64,000 nucleotides of DNA. It comes from AP-15 sp963796155. GTDB lineage: Bacteria > Pseudomonadota > Alphaproteobacteria > ATCC43930 > CGMCC-115725. This document shows positions 25,163-31,983 of this stretch, piece after piece. Both the position numbers and the translations under genes were made by a program. Numbering within the stretch: position 1 is the first letter of the stretch; every line of letters starts with the position of its first letter. Location of the stretch: positions 69,350 to 133,349 of the forward strand of contig CAWCKT010000004.1 in the NCBI GenBank assembly GCA_963796155.1. Direction: 5' to 3'. The notes under the pieces are model-generated. The model was not told the DNA's origin. It saw nothing but the letters and a program-made list of their open reading frames with translations, and did no database searches.

Positions 25163-26572
25163 ATGCTTCACGAGAACAGTATGTTGCGCGCCGTACGCAG
25201 GCAATTCCGGCCCTTCGCTTCGACCGCGGCGATTGTCGCGGCGTTGCTGTTGGCCGGGAGCGCGGGGTGGGCGGAGGACAGCATGGCCAAAAAGAAGCCC
25301 GAAACGGCTGTCAGGCTGCTTTTCACCGTCCCTATCCCGCCTGCACCGACAAACACGACCGGTGGGATGTACGCGTTCGATATCAGCTTTGTCGACCAGT
25401 CCAACCAGACCTACTATCTCGGCGATCGTTCGAATCAGGCGGTCACCGTCGTCAACGCCAAGACCGGCACATTCGTCCAGCACATTACGGCAACACCTCC
25501 ATTTGCGGGGGTCGTGCTCAATTCGACCGGAACCGCCACCAATAACAGCCTCTCCGGGCCAAACGGCGTTGCGACGGACGGAACCGGAACCTGCCTCTTC
25601 GCCGGCGACGGTCCCAGCCGCGTCGTCTCTTTCACCATTCCCAGCGGCACTCAGGTCAGCAGCGTTTTTACGGGCGGCACGATGCGCGCCGACGAAATGG
25701 CTTTCGACCCCAAGGACAGACTGCTGCTGGTGGTGAATAATGCCGACACACCGCCGTTCGCCACGCTGATCAGCGTCAGCACGACATGCGCGCTCACCGT
25801 TGGTAAGAAAATTATCTTTGACACTCTACCTGGTGACAGCGGCGTCAACGCCACCAATGGCGCCGAGCAGTCGGCCTGGGACCCGGCGACGCAGCGGTTC
25901 TATAAATCGATCCCGTCCATATCCGGGACGATCGCGACGCCAGGCGCGATGGGAGCGCTGATCCGCATCAATCCGTTGACCGCCACGGTTGACGCCATTT
26001 TCTCGGTTCCGTACTGCATGCCCGCCGGCCTCTCTCTCAACCCGACGGACCAGACCTTTCTGCAGGGTTGCAGTGTCGTCTACGATACGGCCGGTGTCCC
26101 ATGGTTTGGCGCCGACACCGCCAGCGCCAACCCCTCTCAGGTGGTCATCGACATCAACGGTGTCTTCGCGTTCGTGAACGGCGTGGGGTCCTCGGACGAA
26201 GTCTGGTACAATGCCGGTGACAATCACTGGTACACGGGCACCTCAAACTCGCCCTATTCCGCTCACCCGGTCGCCAGTACCTCGGGTGCTACCTCGACCA
26301 CGGATCAGGCCGCTGCCATTCTCGGGGTGATCGACGGGACGAGCCAAACCCTGGATCAAATCGTGCCCACATTTAATGTCCCGGGGGTAACCCCGCTGTT
26401 GGGACCGCCGCCGGGCCACCCCTCCGGGAGCTCGCACTCGGTGGCCGCCAATGGCGCGAACAATTGGGTGTTTGTGCCTCATCCCGCGAACAACGCCATT
26501 CCGGGCTGCCTGACCGGTTGCATCGGCGTGTACGGACGGGATGACGCCGACGTGAGCGGCGACAGCGACTAG
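25163..26572 (+). CDS. Exported beta-propeller-like protein of unknown function
   Basis: 469 residues from ATG 25163, preceded by GGGGAGGAAAA. A long signal peptide (RPFASTAAIVAALLLAGSAGWA) is followed by repeats resembling NHL or YVTN propeller blades: YYLGDRSNQAVTVVNAKTG, GPNGVATDGTGTCLFAGDG, MAFDPKDRLLLVVNNAD, SAWDPATQRFYKSIP, VFVPHPANN. Several cysteines near the C-terminus (GCLTGCIGVYG) may form disulfides. It ends with an acidic tail and an intrinsic terminator follows, so it is a single-gene unit. Confidence 0.8.
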   Translation: MLHENSMLRAVRRQFRPFASTAAIVAALLLAGSAGWAEDSMAKKKPETAVRLLFTVPIPPAPTNTTGGMYAFDISFVDQSNQTYYLGDRSNQAVTVVNAKTGTFVQHITATPPFAGVVLNSTGTATNNSLSGPNGVATDGTGTCLFAGDGPSRVVSFTIPSGTQVSSVFTGGTMRADEMAFDPKDRLLLVVNNADTPPFATLISVSTTCALTVGKKIIFDTLPGDSGVNATNGAEQSAWDPATQRFYKSIPSISGTIATPGAMGALIRINPLTATVDAIFSVPYCMPAGLSLNPTDQTFLQGCSVVYDTAGVPWFGADTASANPSQVVIDINGVFAFVNGVGSSDEVWYNAGDNHWYTGTSNSPYSAHPVASTSGATSTTDQAAAILGVIDGTSQTLDQIVPTFNVPGVTPLLGPPPGHPSGSSHSVAANGANNWVFVPHPANNAIPGCLTGCIGVYGRDDADVSGDSD

Positions 26573-26642
26573 CCGCATTGCATCCCTGAGTGCCCGGCCC
26601 GCAGACGCCGCAGTACCAGGGCACTCACCACATCGAACAAAG

Positions 26643-26668
26643 CGCGGGCCTCGAGCCCGCGTTTTTTT
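26643..26668 (+). terminator. Intrinsic terminator of the secreted propeller gene
   Basis: A perfect 7-bp stem CGCGGGC / GCCCGCG (26643-26661, loop CTCGA) is followed by seven T. It lies 71 bases after the stop codon and separates this gene from the liv operon. Confidence 0.9.
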
Positions 26669-26788
26669 GCGCCTGTCACACCCGCCGGCGTGACCCGGCG
26701 ATCGAGAGCTTCGCCGCGGAAGTCTTACGGCGGCCGGCGATGCTGATCTAGTATGTCAGGGGAAACCGAACAGCCGAGAGGAGACGAG

Positions 26789-26830
26789 ATGGTGCGTTGG
26801 CCTGTTCGCGCGAGGCGCCGACCGAGATGA
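26789..26830 (+). CDS. Possible 13-codon leader ORF overlapping the livH start
   Basis: ATG 26789 has the best ribosome binding site of the region (GAGAGGAG a few bases upstream). It encodes 13 residues rich in arginine (MVRWPVRARRRPR), and its TGA overlaps the livH ATG as ATGA. It could couple translation into livH or serve as a leader peptide. It may also be chance. Confidence 0.3.
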   Translation: MVRWPVRARRRPR

Positions 26831-27699
26831 TCTCGCTCGACTTGGCGGTCAACGCGGTCGTCGCCGGGGTTCTGCTCGGGGGCTTCTATGCCGCGGTCAC
26901 GGTCGGCGTGACGATCTCCTTCGGCATGCTCGACATCGTCAATATCGCCCACCCGGCCTTCATCATGCTGGGGTCGTTTGTCGCTTATATCGTCAACTCG
27001 AATTTCGGGGTCGACCCGATCCTGGTCAGCGTCGTCATGGCGCCCGTATTCTTTCTCGTCGGCATGGGCGTCTACCAGACTTACTACTATGCCTTCGAGC
27101 GGCGCGGCGAGGAATTGATTCAAGGCCTTGCGTTCTTCTTCGGCCTCCTTTTCGTCGGCGAGGTGGCGTTGATCCTGGTCTTCGGGGTCGACTACCGCTT
27201 TGTCGAAGCGCCCTATATCGGACCGAGCTTGCATTTCGGGTTTGCCGACCTGCCGCTGCGCATGCTGATCCCGTGCCTCGTCTCGCTCCTGATGCTGGTG
27301 ATTTTGCAGCTCTTTCTCGGGCGCACCTTCATCGGCCGAGCGATCCTCGCCGTGTCGCAGGACCGGCTGGCCTTGCAGCTGATGGCGGCGAACCCCGGGC
27401 GGATCAAACGGATCGCCTTCGGCATCTCGATTGCAACGGCTTCGGTCGCCGGAGCCTTGCTGATCATCATTCAGCCGGTCGAGCCGTCGGTCGGCCGCGA
27501 TTACATCGGGCGGATCTTTGCGATCTGCGTGCTCGGTGGGATGACGAGCGTTCCGGGCATGCTCGCCGCCGCGATGCTGATCGGCATCGTCGAAAGCATC
27601 ACGGCGACCTTCTACGGGCCGTCCTGGGCGCCGGCGGTAGCCTTCGGCTTTCTTCTCTTGACGCTCGCCGTTCGCCCCGCCGGTATCCTCGGGCGCTGA
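26827..27699 (+). CDS. Branched-chain amino acid-type ABC transporter permease, LivH family
   Basis: 290 residues, about eight membrane helices. VVAGVLLGGFYAAVTVGVTISFGMLDIVNIAHPAF is the LivH N-terminal signature and VCVLGGM-like AICVLGGMTSVPGMLAAAMLIGIVES the C-terminal one. ATG 26827 is used; a TTG ten codons upstream is possible. First of a liv-type operon whose members follow at 28231-31946. Given the neighbouring catabolic genes, the substrate may be an aromatic or amide compound rather than an amino acid. Confidence 0.92.
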   Translation: MISLDLAVNAVVAGVLLGGFYAAVTVGVTISFGMLDIVNIAHPAFIMLGSFVAYIVNSNFGVDPILVSVVMAPVFFLVGMGVYQTYYYAFERRGEELIQGLAFFFGLLFVGEVALILVFGVDYRFVEAPYIGPSLHFGFADLPLRMLIPCLVSLLMLVILQLFLGRTFIGRAILAVSQDRLALQLMAANPGRIKRIAFGISIATASVAGALLIIIQPVEPSVGRDYIGRIFAICVLGGMTSVPGMLAAAMLIGIVESITATFYGPSWAPAVAFGFLLLTLAVRPAGILGR

Positions 27700-27734
27700 C
27701 GATGAGGATCCGCAGTTTAAACAAGAGATCCTCG

Positions 27735-27793
27735 CATAGCCCCTCTCCCGCACTGCGGGAGAGGGTGCCGAGCGCAGCGAGGCGGGTGAGGGT
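27735..27793 (+). repeat. REP-like palindromic repeat, copy A (left end of the DUF559 cassette)
   Basis: Starts with CATAGCCCCTCTCCCGCA; the 12-base arms CCCTCTCCCGCA (27741-27752) and TGCGGGAGAGGG (27754-27765) form a near-perfect palindrome, then a tail ending GGGTGAGGGTC at 27783-27793. It faces copy B in inverted orientation across the DUF559 gene. Confidence 0.85.
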
Positions 27794-27837
27794 CAAATCT
27801 CGGGAGATTATTTACCGAGGGTCGCTAACTTCCATCA

Positions 27838-28167
27838 ATGCCCAACTCGAAAGCTCGTCGATTGCGGCAAAACTCGACCGATGCCGAGCGACGCATGTGG
27901 TCGGCTCTGCGCGACCGGCGCCTAAGCAGGTACAAATTCCGCCGACAGCACCCGATCGGCGAGTTCATTGTCGACTTCGCCTGCACCGAGCACGGATTGG
28001 TGATCGAACTGGATGGGGGTCAACATGTCGACAATCCGGTGGACACGAGCCGAACGGCTCGGCTCGAAAGCCAAGGTTGGAAGGTAATCCGCTTCTCGAA
28101 CAACGAGGTTTTGGTCAACACTTCTGGGGTCGTCGAAGCGATCCTGCGAGCTCTGAAAGTCGGATAG
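27838..28167 (+). CDS. DUF559 protein (Vsr-like PD-(D/E)XK endonuclease superfamily)
   Basis: 109 residues. It begins NSKARRLRQNSTDAERRMWSALRDRRL and has the nuclease-like core KFRRQHPIGEFIVDFACTEH then VIELDGGQH, where D and E/D with the nearby Q-H form the expected metal site; RLESQGWKVIRFSNNEVL follows. DUF559 members are small predicted endonucleases with no agreed role. The gene sits inside the liv operon between inverted palindromes and its TAG ends on the first base of the inner repeat of copy B. Confidence 0.9.
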   Translation: MPNSKARRLRQNSTDAERRMWSALRDRRLSRYKFRRQHPIGEFIVDFACTEHGLVIELDGGQHVDNPVDTSRTARLESQGWKVIRFSNNEVLVNTSGVVEAILRALKVG

Positions 28168-28233
28168 ACCCTCACCCTCCCAGCGCTAAGCGCCGGGCCC
28201 CTCCCTCTCCCGCGGTGCGGGAGAGGGGCTATG
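28167..28233 (-). repeat. REP-like palindromic repeat, copy B (right end of the DUF559 cassette)
   Basis: GACCCTCACCC at 28167-28177, a variable centre with GCGCTAAGCGC, then the palindrome CCCTCTCCCGC (28203-28213) / GCGGGAGAGGG (28217-28227) and GGCTATG. Read on the minus strand it begins CATAGCCCCTCTCCCGCA exactly like copy A. Its last bases contain the first ATG of livM. Confidence 0.85.
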
Positions 28234-29193
28234 GGGGCTGAGACGACGATGGGCACTGGCAAGTTCTGGATCGTTTCTTTTGTCGTCAGCGTCGCTTTCC
28301 TGGTGGCGACGCGGCTCATTCCCAACGACTATTTCTTTTTCGCCGGCTACCAGGTGCTGCAGTTCATCGTGCTGGCGACCGCCTGGAACATCCTCGGCGG
28401 TTACACCGGCTATACCAATTTCGGCACCGGCGCCTTTTTTGCGGTCGGCGCCTACAGTGCCGTCGTGCTGCACAAGCTGACCGCACTTCCGCTGCCGGTG
28501 ATGATGCTGGTCGGCGGCATCATGTCCGGGATCATCGGGCTGGGCATGGGTTATCTGACCTTGCGGCTGAGGGGCGTCTTCTTCGCGATCGCGACCCTGG
28601 CGTTGGCGATCGTAGCCCAGACCTTGATCGTCAATTGGGACTACGTCGGCGGCTCGCGCGGCATTTACGTCATTCGGCCGCAGCAGGCGCCGCTTTACGG
28701 CAACTATATCCAGTACCTCTATTCGCTGATGCTGATCCTCGTCTGGGTCTCGGTGGCGATCGCGCGGACGATCGAGCGCTCGCGGCTCGGGCTCGGCTTC
28801 AATGCGATCCGCGACGACGAGCTCGCCGCCGAGGCGGCCGGGGTGCCGACATTGCGGCTGAAGCTGATCTCGACCACCTTGAGCGGCGCTCTGATGGGAA
28901 TGAGCGGCGCGCCGCTGCCTTATTATGTCACCTATCTCGACCCGGCCTCGAGCTTCAACCTCTCCTACGCCGTCAACAGTGTGGCAATGCCGCTGATCGG
29001 CGGCATGACCAGCTGGATCGGCCCGGTGATCGGAGCGGTCCTGTTGGGCACGATCCAGCAGCTCGCCACCGTGACGATCTCCTCGGCGCTGAACCTGCTG
29101 ATCGTCGGGGTGTTGCTGATCGCCTTCGTAATCATTGCGCCCAACGGCATCCTCGGGTTGGTCCAGGCGCACCGTCGCGCGAGGCTGCGCTGA
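28231..29193 (+). CDS. Branched-chain amino acid-type ABC transporter permease, LivM family
   Basis: 320 residues, about nine membrane helices. NILGGYTGYTNFGTGAFFAVGAYS, YLTLRLRGVFFAIATLALAIVAQ and MPLIGGMTSWIGPVIGAVLLG are the LivM signatures. ATG 28231 lies in the end of a REP-like repeat; ATG 28249 (MGTGKFW) is the alternative and would give a more usual N-terminus. The TGA overlaps the next start as TGATG. Confidence 0.92.
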   Translation: MGAETTMGTGKFWIVSFVVSVAFLVATRLIPNDYFFFAGYQVLQFIVLATAWNILGGYTGYTNFGTGAFFAVGAYSAVVLHKLTALPLPVMMLVGGIMSGIIGLGMGYLTLRLRGVFFAIATLALAIVAQTLIVNWDYVGGSRGIYVIRPQQAPLYGNYIQYLYSLMLILVWVSVAIARTIERSRLGLGFNAIRDDELAAEAAGVPTLRLKLISTTLSGALMGMSGAPLPYYVTYLDPASSFNLSYAVNSVAMPLIGGMTSWIGPVIGAVLLGTIQQLATVTISSALNLLIVGVLLIAFVIIAPNGILGLVQAHRRARLR

Positions 29194-29927
29194 TGCCGCC
29201 GCTTCTCGATGTCGGCGGGCTCGGCAAGCGCTTCGGCGGCTTCGTCGCGCTCGAGAACATCGATCTCGTGGTCAGCGCCGGCGAGCGGCTCGGGCTGATC
29301 GGGCCCAACGGCTCGGGCAAGAGCACGCTCGTCAACTGCCTGTGCGGTGCGCTGCATCACGACAGCGGCAGCATCGTATTCGACGGACGCGCAATCGACG
29401 GCTTGCCCTCCTATCAACGCACGCGGCTGGGGCTCGCCCGCAGCTTTCAGCTGCCGAAGCCCTTCCGCAGCCTGAACCTCGTCGACAATCTGCGCGTCCC
29501 GCTGCTCTACACCGTCAATGCCCGCCGTGGGGCCCATCTTTCGGATGGCGCGATCGGCGAGCGCTGCCTGGCGCTGCTGGATGAGGTCGGGCTCGCCGAC
29601 AAGGCACGCCGGTTGCCGCGCGATCTCACCCAGGTCGAGATGCGCAAGCTCGAGCTCGCCCGCGCCGTCGCCAGCGCGCCGCGGCTGCTCTTTGCCGACG
29701 AGGCGATGGCCGGCCTCTCGCCCTCCGAGGTCGAGGAGATCCTGGTGGTGCTGGCCCGCCTCAACGAGCAGGGCATCACGATCGTCCTGATCGAGCACAT
29801 CATGCGCGCGGTAATGAGCTTTTCGACCCGGCTCGTCGTGCTGGTCGCCGGCCAGAAAATCGCCGACGGCGCGCCGCAGGAGGCGATCCGCAATCCCGAG
29901 GTCGAGAGGGCGTATCTTGGCGAGTAG
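29193..29927 (+). CDS. Branched-chain-type ABC transporter ATP-binding protein, LivG family
   Basis: 244 residues. Walker A GPNGSGKST (about 35-43), a variant signature LTQVEMRKLELARAV in place of the common LPYGQQRRLEIARAL, Walker B RLLFADEAMAGLSPSE and the switch histidine in IVLIEHIM. The C-terminal RNPEVERAYLGE tail is typical of LivG. The ATG overlaps the livM stop, and the frame upstream of it inside livM is a shadow. It pairs with the next gene. Confidence 0.93.
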   Translation: MPPLLDVGGLGKRFGGFVALENIDLVVSAGERLGLIGPNGSGKSTLVNCLCGALHHDSGSIVFDGRAIDGLPSYQRTRLGLARSFQLPKPFRSLNLVDNLRVPLLYTVNARRGAHLSDGAIGERCLALLDEVGLADKARRLPRDLTQVEMRKLELARAVASAPRLLFADEAMAGLSPSEVEEILVVLARLNEQGITIVLIEHIMRAVMSFSTRLVVLVAGQKIADGAPQEAIRNPEVERAYLGE

Positions 29928-30648
29928 CCTCAGCATCACCGGCGTCGACGCCGGTTACGGCGCGGTGCGCGTGCTCGAGGACGTCTCGCTCAGCGTGGCG
30001 CCGGGCGAGACCGTGGTGTTGCTCGGCACCAACGGCAACGGCAAAAGCACCCTGATGAAGTGCGTCATGGGGATCCTGCCGCCGACCGCTGGATCGATCG
30101 TCGCCGAGGTCGACGGCGAGCGGGTGGAGCTCGTCGGCCGATCGACCGAGGCGATCGTCGATCTCGGGATCACTCTGGTGCCCGAAGGCCGCCGCCTCTT
30201 CCCCAAGCTAATGGTCGAGGAGAACCTGCTCCTGGGTGCGTTCCGGCCGCTGGCGCGTGCCGAGATCGCGCGCAACCTCGACATGTCCTACGCGACCTTC
30301 CCGGCGCTGCGGGAACGGCGGCGGCAACTAGCCGGCAGTTTGAGCGGCGGCGAGCAGCAGATGCTCGCCCTGGCGCGGGCGCTGATGTCGGCGCCCAAGA
30401 TCCTGCTGATCGACGAGCCTTCGGTCGGCCTGGCGCCGGTGCTCGTGAAGCGTACGATCGAAAAGATTCAGGAGCTCAAGGAGCGCTATGAGCTCACCGT
30501 GCTGATGGCCGAGCAGAACTTCAACCAGGCTGTCCGCATCGCCGACCGCGGCTATGTCATCGTCCACGGCAAGATCGCCTTCGAAGGTGCCTCGGCCGAG
30601 GAGCTCAACAACAACGAGCTTGTGCGGAAGTTTTATCTCGGGTTGTGA
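29917..30648 (+). CDS. Branched-chain-type ABC transporter ATP-binding protein, LivF family
   Basis: 243 residues from TTG 29917, overlapping livG by 11 bases. Walker A GTNGNGKST, signature LSGGEQQMLALARAL, Walker B ILLIDEPSVGLAP and the switch VLMAEQNF mark a LivF ATPase. With the LivG-type subunit it drives the importer formed by the two permeases upstream. Confidence 0.94.
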   Translation: MASSLSITGVDAGYGAVRVLEDVSLSVAPGETVVLLGTNGNGKSTLMKCVMGILPPTAGSIVAEVDGERVELVGRSTEAIVDLGITLVPEGRRLFPKLMVEENLLLGAFRPLARAEIARNLDMSYATFPALRERRRQLAGSLSGGEQQMLALARALMSAPKILLIDEPSVGLAPVLVKRTIEKIQELKERYELTVLMAEQNFNQAVRIADRGYVIVHGKIAFEGASAEELNNNELVRKFYLGL

Positions 30649-30677
30649 TGCACATTCCGAACGGGAGGAGAGAGACG

Positions 30678-31946
30678 ATGCCGAGATGGCGCAAAACGAT
30701 GACCGTGCTGCCGACCCTTGTCGCCGGGTTGGCACTCGGCGGATTGATCGCCGCCTCGGCGCGAGCCGCGGAGCCGATCAAGATCGGCTTTGGCATGGGG
30801 TTGACCGGCGGTCTGGCCGCCAGCGGCAAGGCGGCGCTGCTGGCGATGAAAATCTGGGAGGACGAAACCAACGCCGAGGGCGGGCTCCTCGGTCGGCCGG
30901 TGAAGCTCGTCTATTACGACGATCAGAGCAACCCGGCCACGGTGCCGGGGATCTTCAGCAAGCTGCTCGATGTCGACAAGGTCGATCTGGTGGTCGGCGA
31001 CTATGGCACCAATTTGCTGGCGCCGGCGATGCCGATCGTCATCCAGCACAACATGACCTTCCTTGGGCTGTTCGGCCTCGACGTCAATCGCGAGTTCCAC
31101 TATCCGAAATACTTCTCGATGGTGCCGACGGGCGGACCCAGCCCCGAGCAAAGCTTTTCAAAGGGCTTCTTCGATCTCGCGGCGGCGCAGAACCCGAAGT
31201 CGAAAACGCTGTCCATTATTGCCGCCGACGCCGAGTTTGCCCGCAACGCCGCCGATGGTGCGCGCGCCAACGCCAAGGCCGCGGGGCTCGCCATCGTCTA
31301 TGACAAAACCTATCCACCGACCACGACCGATTACAGCCCGATCGTGCAGGCGATCCAGGCCGCCAACGCCGATGTCGTGTTCAGCGCTTCCTATCCGCCC
31401 GATGCGGTCGGCATGGTGCGCGCTGCGAACGAGGTCGGCCTCCATGCGAAACTGTTCGGCGGCGGCCTCGTCGGGCTGCAATACGCCTCGATCAAGACGC
31501 AGCTCGGCCCGCAGCTCGACGGCATCGTCAATTACGATTTCTGGGAACCGGCGAAGACCTTGCAGTTTCCGGGTGTCCTCGACTTTCTGAAGAAATATCA
31601 GGCAAAGGCGGCGAGCGAAGGCGTCGACCCGCTGGGCTATTACCTGCCGCCCTTTGCCTACGCCAATCTCCAGGTGCTGGGCGAGGCGGTCGACGCCACC
31701 AAGAGCCTCGATCAGGACAAGCTCGCCGACTACCTGCGCCAGAGCACATTCAAGACGGTCGTCGGCGACATCAAGTTTGGTCCGAATGGCGAATGGGCCG
31801 AGCCGCGGGTTTTGGAGATCCAGTTCCACGGCATCACCGGCAACGGCCTCGACCAATTCAAGGACGATAGCAAGCAGACGATCCTGTGGCCGTCGAACTA
31901 TAAGACCGGCGAGCTGGCCTACCCTTATACCGAGGCCAAGAAATAG
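30678..31946 (+). CDS. ABC transporter substrate-binding protein (branched-chain amino acid type)
   Basis: 422 residues from ATG 30678, preceded by GGGAGGAGAG. A signal peptide (LPTLVAGLALGGLIAASARA) and a type 1 periplasmic binding fold: IKIGFGMGLTGGLAASGKAALLAM, GLLGRPVKLVYYDDQSNP, VDLVVGDYGTNLLAP, ADVVFSASYPPDAVGMV. It delivers the ligand to the liv-type permeases. It is the last transport gene; the molybdenum hydroxylase gene follows after 37 bases, which suggests the ligand is the hydroxylase substrate or its precursor. Confidence 0.93.
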   Translation: MPRWRKTMTVLPTLVAGLALGGLIAASARAAEPIKIGFGMGLTGGLAASGKAALLAMKIWEDETNAEGGLLGRPVKLVYYDDQSNPATVPGIFSKLLDVDKVDLVVGDYGTNLLAPAMPIVIQHNMTFLGLFGLDVNREFHYPKYFSMVPTGGPSPEQSFSKGFFDLAAAQNPKSKTLSIIAADAEFARNAADGARANAKAAGLAIVYDKTYPPTTTDYSPIVQAIQAANADVVFSASYPPDAVGMVRAANEVGLHAKLFGGGLVGLQYASIKTQLGPQLDGIVNYDFWEPAKTLQFPGVLDFLKKYQAKAASEGVDPLGYYLPPFAYANLQVLGEAVDATKSLDQDKLADYLRQSTFKTVVGDIKFGPNGEWAEPRVLEIQFHGITGNGLDQFKDDSKQTILWPSNYKTGELAYPYTEAKK

Positions 31947-31983
31947 CCGCCTGCTGGGCGGCAGCGGCGACGGAGGCAGGAAT

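Larger units (their letters stand above)
27735..28233 (+). mobile_element. Putative mobile cassette: DUF559 gene between inverted REP-like repeats
   Basis: About 499 bases inserted between livH and livM, genes that normally abut. Both ends carry the same 31-base block (30 of 31 identical) facing outwards and the same 11-base GGGTGAGGGTC facing inwards, with the DUF559 gene filling the middle. No target duplication is evident. The structure resembles REP-transposase units but with a nuclease-like gene in place of the tyrosine transposase. Mobility is inference. Confidence 0.5.

Noticed and set aside
27721..28240. CRISPR-like array
   Set aside because: The repeats are two inverted palindromes around a gene, not direct repeats with regular spacers.
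29600..29700. Defective ATPase because the LivG-type signature lacks LSGGQ
   Set aside because: LivG-type proteins often have a variant signature; Walker A, Walker B and the switch histidine are intact.
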